A DNA stretch of 14,743 nt from contig CALBTS010000082.1 of assembly GCA_937968035.1 (NCBI GenBank), positions 1 to 14,743 on the forward strand, read 5' to 3'. Within the stretch, counting starts at the first letter, position 1. The number at the start of each line of letters is the position of its first letter. Origin of the DNA: an uncultured Methanomethylovorans sp. GTDB lineage: Archaea; Halobacteriota; Methanosarcinia; Methanosarcinales; Methanosarcinaceae. A program made the translations under genes and the position numbers. Below the pieces are notes generated by a model, which was given only the letters and a program-made list of their open reading frames with translations, ran no database searches and was not told the origin of the DNA. This document shows, piece after piece, positions 1 through 6,785 of the stretch.

Positions 1-205
1 TCACAGTGATCTTTCCTCCATTGGGTTTTTCCAGACCTGCGATACATCGTAAGGTTGTGGTCTTTCCGGAGCCGGACTGGCCAAAAAGTACTACGAGTTC
101 GTTGCCTGCTTCAAAGCTGACATCCACGGTGAAAGAAGGTTCTTTTCCTTTCTTCCTGTCATTGTCCCTGTAAAATCGTTTTCTGAAGTCAACTTTGATC
201 CCCAT
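1..205 (-). CDS. modC: Molybdate ABC transporter ATP-binding protein, N-terminal part (cut by window edge)
   Basis: This is the ATPase subunit expected to power molybdate import through the ModB channel on the cytoplasmic face. Only the first 68 codons are present; the rest lies beyond base 1. The translation begins MGIKVDFRKRFY and reaches a Walker A motif GQSGSGKTT at about residues 42-50, followed by LRCIAGLEKP, which is typical of ABC ATPases of the ModC/CysA group. The ATG at 205 is supported by a GAGGTG ribosome binding site just upstream. It lies 10 bases after the modB stop, so it is the third gene of a modA-modB-modC operon. The molybdate assignment rests on the two preceding genes because the substrate-specific C-terminal part is not visible. 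Tungstate is a possible alternative or additional substrate. Confidence 0.88.
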   Translation of the reverse strand, partial: MGIKVDFRKRFYRDNDRKKGKEPSFTVDVSFEAGNELVVLFGQSGSGKTTTLRCIAGLEKPNGGKITV

Positions 206-215
206 GCATCCCACC

Positions 216-884
216 TCAGATCTTCCAGCTATTTACGAGTTTTGTAGTGACAGCCATAGATACCAGGGACATCAGCACGAGTATTATCACCAGTGTGTTC
301 GCAAGTTCACTGTTCCCGCCCTGGAATGCACTGTAAATGGAGATGGCCATAGTATTGGTCCTGCCAGGGATATTCCCGGCGACCATAAGCGTTGCACCGA
401 ATTCCCCCACTGCTCTTGCAAAGCTCAGCACGATACCGGCAAGTATGCCTTTTTTGGCAAGAGGCAGGGTGATAAAAAATGCAGTTTCAAGCTCGTTCCT
501 TCCCAGGGTATAGGCCACATATTCCAGCTCTCTGTCCACAGCCTCTATAGCCGCGGTAGTGGTCTTGACCATAAGGGGCAGGGATACAACAAATGCAGCG
601 ATGACCGCTGCCTGCCAGGTGAAAAGTAATCTGATCCCTGTAAGGTCGAACAAGATATTTCCAAGGATCCCGTTCTTTCCCAGAAGCACGACCAGCATGT
701 ATCCGGTTACTGTAGGGGGAAGTATCATAGGTAGAGTGACCAGTGAATCGATAAGCCACTTGCCCATGAATTCCCTTCTGGCCAGGATATAGGATATCAA
801 GGTACCCAGTATTGCCACTATTAACGAAGATACCAGTGATATCTTAAGCGTTATGTATAAAGGGAACCATACCTGGTCAAGCAT
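216..884 (-). CDS. modB: Molybdate ABC transporter permease
   Basis: A 222-residue inner-membrane permease, the normal length for ModB, with about five hydrophobic helices starting at residues 8-30. The binding-protein-dependent transport (EAA) loop is recognisable around residues 125-165: AYTLGRNELETAFFITLPLA, then a glycine-rich segment and ARAVGEFGATLMVAG, the ModB/CysT-family signature that contacts the ATPase. The early segment LPMILPPTVTGYMLV is also typical of ModB. The ATG at 884 follows the modA stop by 6 bases and has GGATGA a few bases upstream, overlapping the end of modA, so the two are probably translationally coupled. It should form a homodimeric channel receiving molybdate from ModA and driven by ModC. 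Confidence 0.93.
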   Translation of the reverse strand: MLDQVWFPLYITLKISLVSSLIVAILGTLISYILARREFMGKWLIDSLVTLPMILPPTVTGYMLVVLLGKNGILGNILFDLTGIRLLFTWQAAVIAAFVVSLPLMVKTTTAAIEAVDRELEYVAYTLGRNELETAFFITLPLAKKGILAGIVLSFARAVGEFGATLMVAGNIPGRTNTMAISIYSAFQGGNSELANTLVIILVLMSLVSMAVTTKLVNSWKI

Positions 885-890
885 TTGAGT

Positions 891-1730
891 TCATCCGGTC
901 TGAGGAATACTGAAGCCATATTGTTCCAGTATGGATTTACCTTTTTCTCCTGTGACGAAATCTATGAACATCTGGGAATCATCCTTATGTTGTGTAGCTG
1001 ACACTACAGCTATGGGATAAGTAATAGGTGTGGTTACGGGAACTGAAGCAATGACTTCAATTGAACCGTTCTTTGCAGATGATGCATCTGTACTGAATAC
1101 AAATCCTGCTTCGGCTTCTCCTGTTTCGACATAAACAAGGGCCTGTTTAACATTTTCTGCTAAAAGTGTCTTCCTTGATACATTATCCCAAAGCCCTGCG
1201 TTAGTCAGTCCTTCTTTTGCATATTTTCCAGCAGGTACAGTATCAGGATTACCCATGGAAATCTTTTCCACTTCGGTCTTGGTAAGATCTTGCATGCCGA
1301 TAAGTCCAAGAGCATTTCCTGATGGAGTTATCATTACCAGTGAGTTTTCTACGAAGTCCTCTCGCGTATCGTTATATATGAATCCTTTGGATGCCAGCAT
1401 GTCCATCTGGTCCTGAGCTGCTGAAGCAAATACATCTGCTGTTTCCGGAGCAGCTTCTATTTGTGTACGGAGAGTTCCTGATGCTGCAAAGTTATAAACA
1501 ATATCGATGTTTGAATTTTCTGCCTCAAATTCTTTTTCAATGTCTGTGAATGCTTCAGTGAGGCTAGCAGCTGCAGCAACGTTGATCTGTGTAGGCTGAG
1601 ATCCTTGTTGCTGATCCTGTTGTTGAGCTTGCTGTTCTTCATTATTTGAATTCATGAATACAGCGGCAAGAGCTATGATCATGATGATCACTATTGCAGC
1701 CGTAAGTAACGTCTGGTTCTTTTTATCCAT
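891..1730 (-). CDS. modA: Molybdate-binding protein, membrane-anchored
   Basis: This is the extracytoplasmic substrate-binding subunit of the molybdate importer, 279 residues from the chosen ATG at 1730. An in-frame GTG lies 12 bases further upstream, but it falls inside the ribosome binding site AAGGTGG, so the ATG is preferred. Residues about 6-26 form one hydrophobic segment, followed by a glutamine-rich linker (EEQQAQQQDQQQG). No lipobox cysteine is visible, which suggests anchoring by an uncleaved helix rather than by lipid. The mature domain starts NVAAAASLTEAF and continues with NFAASGTLRTQIE and ADVFASAAQDQMDML, characteristic of the ModA family and unlike the archaeal WtpA type. Oxyanion-binding serines of the AASLT and ASGTL motifs are present. 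It is the first gene of modABC. Confidence 0.93.
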   Translation of the reverse strand: MDKKNQTLLTAAIVIIMIIALAAVFMNSNNEEQQAQQQDQQQGSQPTQINVAAAASLTEAFTDIEKEFEAENSNIDIVYNFAASGTLRTQIEAAPETADVFASAAQDQMDMLASKGFIYNDTREDFVENSLVMITPSGNALGLIGMQDLTKTEVEKISMGNPDTVPAGKYAKEGLTNAGLWDNVSRKTLLAENVKQALVYVETGEAEAGFVFSTDASSAKNGSIEVIASVPVTTPITYPIAVVSATQHKDDSQMFIDFVTGEKGKSILEQYGFSIPQTG

Positions 1731-1775
1731 GCAGGACACCACCTTATATTTAGATCAAAACTATCTTGGGATTGA

Positions 1776-1829
1776 GCTGCCGGCAGGTTTTGGCCAGGTA
1801 GTCTTATTTTCTTAAATGCTGCCAGCAGC
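1776..1829 (-). promoter_or_regulatory. Twin near-palindromic elements in the modA leader
   Basis: On the plus strand GCTGCCGGCAG (1776-1786) recurs as GCTGCCAGCAG (1818-1828), 10 of 11 bases identical and offset by exactly 42 bases, about four helical turns. Each copy is itself nearly palindromic: CTGCCGGCAG is perfect, and GCTGC-CA-GCAGC is an inverted repeat. They lie between the predicted modA transcription start and the modA ATG. They could be paired operators for a dimeric regulator. In RNA they could also form either two short hairpins or one 11-base-pair long-range helix with one G-U pair. Function is inferred; no experiment or alignment supports it yet. Confidence 0.4.
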
Positions 1830-1832
1830 GTT

Positions 1833-1848
1833 ATGTCGGAGTAGACAT
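1833..1848. repeat. Inverted repeat near the predicted modA transcription start
   Basis: ATGTC (1833-1837) and GACAT (1844-1848) form a perfect 5-base inverted repeat with a 6-base spacer. The flanks extend it imperfectly (TTATGTC against GACATAT). It falls about where transcription from the TATA-like box at 1872-1880 would start, so it is a candidate operator. Repeats this short also occur by chance. Confidence 0.25.
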
Positions 1849-1871
1849 ATCGAATATTCAACCCTTATTAT

Positions 1872-1888
1872 GTTATAAATAGGTTTCT
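1872..1888 (-). promoter_or_regulatory. Predicted archaeal promoter of modABC
   Basis: Read on the minus strand this is AGAAACC (BRE-like) followed directly by TATTTATAAC (TATA-like). Archaeal transcription would start about 25 bases downstream, near 1848-1852, giving a leader of about 120 bases before the modA ATG. That is long for an archaeal operon and leaves room for control by the palindromic elements downstream. The prediction is from sequence only. Confidence 0.5.
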
Positions 1889-1908
1889 ATATGGGACTTA
1901 GGATGGAT

Positions 1909-1916
1909 AAAAAAAA
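1909..1916 (-). terminator. Poly-T tract, possible terminator of the folate operon
   Basis: Eight consecutive T on the minus strand lie about 165 bases after the metV stop and just before the modA promoter. U-rich tracts without a strong hairpin can end archaeal transcription. No stable stem is obvious immediately upstream, so the call is tentative. Confidence 0.35.
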
Positions 1917-2080
1917 GTATCGAGGGTACAGATCTTTGTTTTCCAGTGGTCTAATGACGTGTTTCTCTTCTTTGATTACCGATTTTCTTTGTATTCCCTG
2001 TATTGTTTGGCGCTGACCTGCACCTCTTTATACATTTTCTTTTCAAGTCTTTTGAAGCTTCAATATTAGACGTAAAATTA

Positions 2081-2689
2081 TCAGCAGTATCTTCTCGGCT
2101 CGATCACCTTCTCCAGCAGCTCCAGCCTCCCAATTTTTTCAAGCTGCCTGTAGATAAGTTCCCATGCGCAGTCCTTTTCGGGGTCAACCTCGCATTTACC
2201 GGATATGGATCCTCCGCATGGACCGTTGAGCAAGCCTTTAGGGCAGTTGGCCTTAGGGCATATGCCTCCGAATTCCTGTATATTGCATGCACCGCACATC
2301 TCACATAGCTGTGGGAGAACCTGTTCCCCTGACCTTCCTCCCAGAGAATCAGTGTTGTTGGAAGGATAGACCGGTACATCCACAAGTCTGGATACTATTG
2401 AAGTACCGCTGCCGCATGCCATGACAAGGATAGCATCAGCTTTCTGTATATCCGGGTCCTTCTCCACGAGCGTTTCAGGGGATCGAATGCTGCAGGCGGC
2501 AGTGGGCAGAACCCAGCCGACAACATGTTTCCCGGCTGCTTTCAGTTTATCGCACATGTCAAGCACTTCAGGCTCGCCTCCCACATGCAGCCTTGCAGCA
2601 CAGACATTGCAGCCGATCACAAAAATATTGTCAATACCCTCAAGGGCGGCAAGCACTTCCTCGAATGGTTTTGAAGAAGAGATGATCAT
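2081..2689 (-). CDS. metV: MetV-like zinc/iron-sulfur protein (methylene-tetrahydrofolate reductase C-terminal-domain family)
   Basis: A 202-residue cysteine-rich protein matching the stand-alone MTHFR-C-terminal family known as MetV in acetogens, where it partners the flavoprotein MetF in reducing methylene-H4F to methyl-H4F. The N-terminal half is Rossmann-like, with VIGCNVCAARLHVGGE at residues 24-39 and LVMACGSGTS at 88-97. The C-terminal half carries the family cysteine cluster: CEMCGAC (129-135), GGICPKANCPKGLLNGPCGG (141-160) and GKCEV...DCAW (165-176), conserved enough to suggest a metal or Fe-S site. Its ATG overlaps the upstream gene's stop as ATGA (2686-2689), so translation is probably coupled. 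It is the last gene of the purN-glyA-folD-DHPS operon. No metF lies in the window, so whether it forms a reductase or has another electron-transfer job is open. Confidence 0.8.
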   Translation of the reverse strand: MIISSSKPFEEVLAALEGIDNIFVIGCNVCAARLHVGGEPEVLDMCDKLKAAGKHVVGWVLPTAACSIRSPETLVEKDPDIQKADAILVMACGSGTSIVSRLVDVPVYPSNNTDSLGGRSGEQVLPQLCEMCGACNIQEFGGICPKANCPKGLLNGPCGGSISGKCEVDPEKDCAWELIYRQLEKIGRLELLEKVIEPRRYC

Positions 2690-3921
2690 AGCTCCCTCAA
2701 ATAGCGGTACTCCACATTATCATCAAGCTGCAGGGTATTCAGGATCATCCTGGAAATAACAGGCAGGTTACGGGCCTGGTATTCCAGTTTTTTTGCAAGC
2801 TTTTCAAGCTGCAATATCGTTCCCATTATAAGGATGTCAGTGTTTTCTGTCTCATGGGACACAGCATTGCGTTCAAGGGCCGCATCGCCTCCTCTTGCCA
2901 GTATCTCCTGCTTAATTATCAGGGCTTCAGTGGTGGTTATATTGGATATTCTCAGTACCCTGGAAACGGTTTTCTTTTTCATTATCCGGGAGCCGATCCC
3001 GGTGACACCCATCTCGTTCATGGTCCGCACAGCATCTTCAGGGTCCACAATGTTCAGCACAGAGACCTCAAAACCATTCTCTTTTACCACAGACTGCCTG
3101 CTGCGCATGGCTGCAGCCACTTTTACCACATCCATTGTCTGGGGTACATCATGTGTCCTTATGATGTGTGCTCCCTTGTGTACCACAATAGCAGTGGCAG
3201 CCAAGGTACCATACAATCTCTCCTCTGGCGGCCTGTGCAATACTGCATCAATGCAGGATTTGCGCGATATCGCTGCAAGGAGTGGTTTGTGGAACACTTT
3301 CAGTCTGTCGAACTGGTCGATGGTCTCGAAATCGTATATTTGTATCTTTTCAGGCACCCATTTACCGATTGCAGGGTCAAGAATGAGCTTGCTGGTGTCC
3401 ATGCCTTTGTCATGTGCCTGCCTGATGATGCCGGCCAGGGAGTCCATTATGGCATCCATACTTATCGGATCGCCGGGAATCTTCTCGGTGGCCATGGCCA
3501 CTGCAGGACAGCCATGCTCCACCAGAACATCCAGCATTCTCTCATCAGCTTTGAAACCGGAAACATCGTTGATCATGTCGGCTCCCAGTTCAAGAGCCTT
3601 TTCAGCAATGTCAGCAAACATCGTATCCACTGAAATGAGAGCATCAATATTATCTTTCAGAATATCAAGTGCAGGTACAAGCCTTTGTATTTCCTCTTCC
3701 CTGCTTATCACTGGCTTTGCAAGCAGCCATGTGGAACGTGCTCCTATATCCAGGATAGTGGCACCGCCGTCCACCATACCGTGTGCCTTGTCCAGTATGG
3801 AGTCTATGTTCACCACAGATGATCTGTAAAAAGACTCCTGGCTGAGGTTAATAACTCCCATTATCCTTACAGGGTGTTCATCACCAACTTTCAAACCGCA
3901 GATGTCTGCATCAACGAACAT
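2686..3921 (-). CDS. Dihydropteroate synthase family protein with C-terminal accessory domain
   Basis: 411 residues. Residues 1-275 form a DHPS TIM barrel: MGVINLSQESF (21-31), DIGARST (58-64), ISVDT (96-100), NDVSGF (118-123), LDPAIGK (181-187), SRKS (219-222), RLYGTLAATA (235-244) and IIRTHDV (253-259). DHPS joins a hydroxymethyl-dihydropterin diphosphate to p-aminobenzoate; archaeal relatives can act in methanopterin synthesis. The usual second loop (ESTRPG) is changed to ARSTWLL, so the aminobenzene substrate may differ. Residues about 284-395 form an extra domain (VLRISNITTTEALIIKQEIL, then GGDAALER and DILIMGT) that, from memory, resembles the domain placed before the barrel in clostridial DHPS; here it follows the barrel. 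The ATG at 3921 has only a weak upstream GGAT. The gap to folD is 49 bases and shares its frame. The stop overlaps the metV start. Confidence 0.82.
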   Translation of the reverse strand: MFVDADICGLKVGDEHPVRIMGVINLSQESFYRSSVVNIDSILDKAHGMVDGGATILDIGARSTWLLAKPVISREEEIQRLVPALDILKDNIDALISVDTMFADIAEKALELGADMINDVSGFKADERMLDVLVEHGCPAVAMATEKIPGDPISMDAIMDSLAGIIRQAHDKGMDTSKLILDPAIGKWVPEKIQIYDFETIDQFDRLKVFHKPLLAAISRKSCIDAVLHRPPEERLYGTLAATAIVVHKGAHIIRTHDVPQTMDVVKVAAAMRSRQSVVKENGFEVSVLNIVDPEDAVRTMNEMGVTGIGSRIMKKKTVSRVLRISNITTTEALIIKQEILARGGDAALERNAVSHETENTDILIMGTILQLEKLAKKLEYQARNLPVISRMILNTLQLDDNVEYRYLREL

Positions 3922-3969
3922 TTTCTATCCGACAAAGTATGGAATCGACATATACTGCATCTATCTCTA
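3919..3969 (-). other. folD-DHPS junction with three in-frame TAG codons
   Basis: Reading the minus strand from the folD stop, the codons are TAG AGA TAG, then an 11-codon open stretch (MQYMSIPYFVG), then TAG AAA and the DHPS ATG. folD, the mini-ORF and the DHPS gene share one frame, and the only stops between them are TAG at 3967-3969, 3961-3963 and 3925-3927. In a conventional reading this is an ordinary intergenic gap with a tiny upstream ORF. In pyrrolysine-using Methanosarcinaceae it could allow low-level read-through. The codons are plain in the sequence; any read-through is speculation. Confidence 0.6.
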
Positions 3970-4833
3970 TGTAGACGCATCTTTAGCTGCCATCAGCACA
4001 TGCTGCATGAGTATGGAAATTGTCATCGGTCCCACCCCTCCGGGTACGGGGGTTATGAGGGAGGCTTTTTTGATAACGTTCTCAAAATCCACATCACCGT
4101 ACACCTTTCCATTCTCTTCGGTGATCCCTACATCAAAAACGACAACTCCTTCTTTTACCATGTCGGCCTTGATGAGGTGTTTGACGCCTGTGCCAACTAC
4201 GAGTATGTCTGCATCAAGAGTGTATTGTTCAAGGTTCTGGGTGAATACGTGACACACCGAAACAGTAGCATTACGGTTGATCAGCATTGCAGCCATGGGC
4301 TTTCCCACAACGTTGCTGTGCCCGACAACAACGGCATGCTTGCCCTGTATCTGGACACCATGCTCTTCCATTGCCCGGATAACTCCTTTGGGAGTGCAGG
4401 GCACAAAGCCCTCATTACCTATCAGGAGATTCCCCATGTTGTACGGATGAAATCCATCGGCATCCTTCCTGGGATCTATGGCCAGCATGGCCTCCTTGTC
4501 GTTAAGATGTCGTGGAAGAGGTAGTTGCAGCAGTATCCCATGAATGTCGTTCCGCTGGTTGAGCTGCTGAATGTGAGCTATAAGCTCCTCCTGTGAGATC
4601 GTGGCCGGAAGATCATGGTCTTCCGCATGTATGCCTACCCTTTCGCATGCTTTGTGCTTAAGGCGTACATACATCTTTGAAGCAGGGTCTTCCCCTACCA
4701 GAATGGTGGCAAGACCAGGAGTTATGCCCTTTTCCGCTTTAAGTGCCTCTACGCCCTTCTTTACCTCTTCCTCCACTTTCTTTGCAAGGCTGCGCCCATC
4801 GATCACCCTTGTGCTATATTCCTCGTCCACCAC
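3967..4833 (-). CDS. folD: Bifunctional methylene-tetrahydrofolate dehydrogenase / methenyl-tetrahydrofolate cyclohydrolase
   Basis: Interconverts 5,10-methylene-, 5,10-methenyl- and 10-formyl-H4F in the cytoplasm with NADP(H) or NAD(H). The GTG at 4833 is chosen because AGAGGTGA lies about six bases upstream and it gives 288 residues, the family norm. Longer in-frame starts (4923, 4887) would intrude into glyA. A second GTG at 4830 is equally possible. Motifs in this numbering: substrate-site YVRLK with its lysine (55-59), LLQLPLP (about 101-107), DADGFHP (124-130), PCTPKG (145-150), the nucleotide-binding GHSNVVGKP (171-179) and the C-terminal [11 protein letters not shown] (about 261-271). 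It starts 13 bases after the glyA stop and links GlyA (methylene-H4F supply) with PurN (formyl-H4F use). It ends in TAG, discussed separately. Confidence 0.96.
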   Translation of the reverse strand: MVDEEYSTRVIDGRSLAKKVEEEVKKGVEALKAEKGITPGLATILVGEDPASKMYVRLKHKACERVGIHAEDHDLPATISQEELIAHIQQLNQRNDIHGILLQLPLPRHLNDKEAMLAIDPRKDADGFHPYNMGNLLIGNEGFVPCTPKGVIRAMEEHGVQIQGKHAVVVGHSNVVGKPMAAMLINRNATVSVCHVFTQNLEQYTLDADILVVGTGVKHLIKADMVKEGVVVFDVGITEENGKVYGDVDFENVIKKASLITPVPGGVGPMTISILMQHVLMAAKDAST

Positions 4834-4846
4834 GCCACTCACCTCT

Positions 4847-6082
4847 TTACTTATATATCGGGAACCTGCTACAGAGCTGTTCCACATCAGAACTGATCTC
4901 CATAAGAGCCTGCTCGTTGCCAATGTTAAGGATCACGTTCTCTATGAAACCCGCAATGTCCACCATTTCCATCTCTTTCATACCCCGGGTGGTTGCAGCA
5001 GGGGTACCTATCCGGACACCGCTGGTAATGAACGGACTTCTGGTCTCGAAAGGTATGGTGTTCTTGTTGAGGATGATGCCAGCCTTGCTCATGGCTGCTT
5101 CAGCCTCTTTTCCAGTTATATTGAACTTGTTGAGGTTCAGGAGCATTACATGGTTGTCGGTACCTCCTGAAACAATGTTGAAATCCCTCTCAATGAGGCT
5201 CTCAGCGAGCATTTTTCCATTCTTTACTGTCTGTTCCTGGTCCTGTCTGAACTGTTCGCTCTGGGCTTCCTTGAAGGCTACAGCCTTTGCAGCTATCACA
5301 TGCATAAGGGGTCCACCCTGTATTCCGGGGAATATGGCCTTATCAAGCGCTTTTGCATATTCTTCCCTGCACATGACCATTCCACCCCTGGGCCCCCGCA
5401 GGGTCTTATGGGTGGTGGTGGTCACGAAATCCGCGTAAGGTACAGGACTTGGATGTACTCCGGCTGCCACAAGTCCGGCAATATGGGCGATATCTGCCAG
5501 CAGATATGCGCCAACTTCATCAGCTATCTCTCTGAAGCGCTTGAAGTCAAGGGTGCGGGAATAAGCAGATGCCCCGCACACGATCATCCGGGGTTTTGCC
5601 TGCTTTGCCATCTCCATAAGTACATCGTAATCCAATGCCTCTGTTTCCCTGGATACTCCATAGGGTACTATCTTGTAAAGCTGGCCGGCGAAATTGACAG
5701 GACTTCCGTGTGAAAGATGGCCTCCGTGTGAAAGGTCCATGGACATTATTGTGTCCCCTGGTTTGAGTACTGAGAAATATACTCCCATATTGGCACCTGA
5801 GCCGGAATGGGGTTGCACGTTCACATGCTCTGCGCCGAATATGGCCTTTGCTCTATCTCTCGCCAGGTTCTCGGCAATATCTACGAATTCACAGCCTCCG
5901 TAGTACCTCTTACCGGGGTAACCTTCAGCATATTTGTTCGTCATTATCGAGCCCTGTGCTTCCATGACCGCACGGCTCGTATAGTTCTCAGATGCTATGA
6001 GGTTGAGTTTGTAGTCCTGGCGGTTCGCTTCTAGCTTCAGTGCTTCGGCGATCTCGGGGTCTATCTCTGAAATATAGGACAT
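4847..6082 (-). CDS. glyA: Serine hydroxymethyltransferase
   Basis: A PLP enzyme that converts serine and H4F into glycine and 5,10-methylene-H4F. From the ATG at 6082 the protein has 411 residues, the usual length. A TTG at 6094 would add four residues, but the ATG is preferred because GGATGAT sits just before it and the N-terminus [18 protein letters not shown] aligns with family starts. Conserved blocks include LIASENYTS (about 28-36), [18 protein letters not shown] (about 48-65), PHSGSGAN (about 91-98), the PLP-contacting [10 protein letters not shown] (about 197-206) and the Schiff-base lysine in [14 protein letters not shown] (K about 226). The clustering with folD and purN indicates an H4F-dependent enzyme rather than the methanopterin-dependent form of other methanogens. 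That is inference from context. Confidence 0.97.
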   Translation of the reverse strand: MSYISEIDPEIAEALKLEANRQDYKLNLIASENYTSRAVMEAQGSIMTNKYAEGYPGKRYYGGCEFVDIAENLARDRAKAIFGAEHVNVQPHSGSGANMGVYFSVLKPGDTIMSMDLSHGGHLSHGSPVNFAGQLYKIVPYGVSRETEALDYDVLMEMAKQAKPRMIVCGASAYSRTLDFKRFREIADEVGAYLLADIAHIAGLVAAGVHPSPVPYADFVTTTTHKTLRGPRGGMVMCREEYAKALDKAIFPGIQGGPLMHVIAAKAVAFKEAQSEQFRQDQEQTVKNGKMLAESLIERDFNIVSGGTDNHVMLLNLNKFNITGKEAEAAMSKAGIILNKNTIPFETRSPFITSGVRIGTPAATTRGMKEMEMVDIAGFIENVILNIGNEQALMEISSDVEQLCSRFPIYK

Positions 6083-6118
6083 GGTATCATCCAATTACAA
6101 GCTGTTTTAAGGTTAGTT

Positions 6119-6727
6119 CTATCTGCGTAGTACAATCCTGCCATCCACTTTAAGTTTACCCTCAGTGAAGAGTTTTACTGCTTCTGGGAATATCCTGTGT
6201 TCCTGTTCCAGTATCCGTGAGGCAAGAGTGCTCTCTGTATCATTATCTTTCACAGGTACGCAGCTCTGGAGTATTATGGGCCCGCTATCCATTCCCTCAT
6301 CAACGAAATGTACAGTACATCCTGCGACCTTGACACCATATTCAAGTGCCTGTCTGGGACCATGCAGACCTTTAAAAGAAGGAAGCAACGCAGGATGTAT
6401 GTTCATGATCCTATCTTTATATGTCCGGATCACTTCACTTCCTAAGATCCTCATGTATCCCGCGAGCAGCACCAGATCCACACCATAAAGCTGCAATGTT
6501 CCAATTATCTTTTTTTCAAATCCTATCTTGCTTCCATAGGCTTGCGGATCAATAAAAACAGCATCTATCCCATGCATCTTTGCACGCTCTAATGCATAAG
6601 CATCTTTAACATCACTGATGACCACGCTGATCTTTACGTTCTTTAGATAGCCGCTTTCCACATGGTCGATGATAGACTGAAGGTTGGAACCTCTGCCTGA
6701 TACTAAAACTCCTATATTGGTGGTCAT
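6119..6727 (-). CDS. purN: Phosphoribosylglycinamide formyltransferase (10-formyl-H4F dependent)
   Basis: Transfers a formyl group from 10-formyl-H4F to GAR in purine synthesis. The 202 residues match the family length. The phosphate-binding loop SGRGSN is at residues 10-15; the catalytic asparagine and histidine lie in MNIHPALLPSFKG (N109, H111); the aspartate is in DEGMDSGPI (D147). Many archaea use formate-dependent PurT or PurP instead, so a PurN inside an H4F operon fits a Methanosarcina-type organism. It is the first gene of the operon, 36 bases before the glyA ATG. No ribosome binding site precedes the ATG, and the TATA-like box 23-30 bases upstream suggests a leaderless transcript. 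The stop is TAG followed one codon later by TAA. Confidence 0.96.
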   Translation of the reverse strand: MTTNIGVLVSGRGSNLQSIIDHVESGYLKNVKISVVISDVKDAYALERAKMHGIDAVFIDPQAYGSKIGFEKKIIGTLQLYGVDLVLLAGYMRILGSEVIRTYKDRIMNIHPALLPSFKGLHGPRQALEYGVKVAGCTVHFVDEGMDSGPIILQSCVPVKDNDTESTLASRILEQEHRIFPEAVKLFTEGKLKVDGRIVLRR

Positions 6728-6749
6728 TATAGGCTCTTAAAGTATCTTC

Positions 6750-6757
6750 ATATAATT
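6750..6757 (-). promoter_or_regulatory. Predicted promoter of the purN-glyA-folD-DHPS-metV operon
   Basis: Read on the minus strand, AATTATAT lies 23 to 30 bases before the purN ATG, preceded by an A-rich BRE-like stretch. Archaeal initiation about 25 bases downstream would fall at or next to the ATG, in line with the missing ribosome binding site and a leaderless mRNA. The box lies between purN and the palindromic terminator of the regulator gene. Confidence 0.5.
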
Positions 6758-6785
6758 AGATTTTTGGATTTGGTCCACAACTGAA

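Larger units (their letters stand above)
1743..2080. other. Non-coding region between modA and the folate operon
   Basis: This 338-base stretch lies between the end of the metV-like gene and the start of modA, both on the minus strand. It holds the modA promoter and leader (about 1730-1888), a run of eight T on the minus strand at 1909-1916, and a short open stretch at 1976-2059 that reads like protein but has no ribosome binding site. I see no RNA gene that I can name. The leader contains palindromic elements, listed separately. Confidence 0.7.

Noticed and set aside
1731..1850. A molybdenum-cofactor riboswitch in the modA leader
   Set aside because: The leader has palindromic elements but I cannot match them to the known bacterial Moco riboswitch architecture, so only the elements are reported.
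2834..3829. A long open frame on the plus strand opposite the DHPS gene
   Set aside because: It is a shadow of the minus-strand gene, with a Ser-rich low-information product and no ribosome binding site.
4834..4923. An upstream ATG at 4923 (or 4887) for folD, extending the protein by 30 (or 18) residues
   Set aside because: It would overlap the glyA end, the added residues do not resemble FolD, and a good ribosome binding site supports the GTG at 4833.
6119..6121. Pyrrolysine read-through at the purN TAG
   Set aside because: A TAA follows after one further codon, so read-through would add a single extra residue beyond the TAG.
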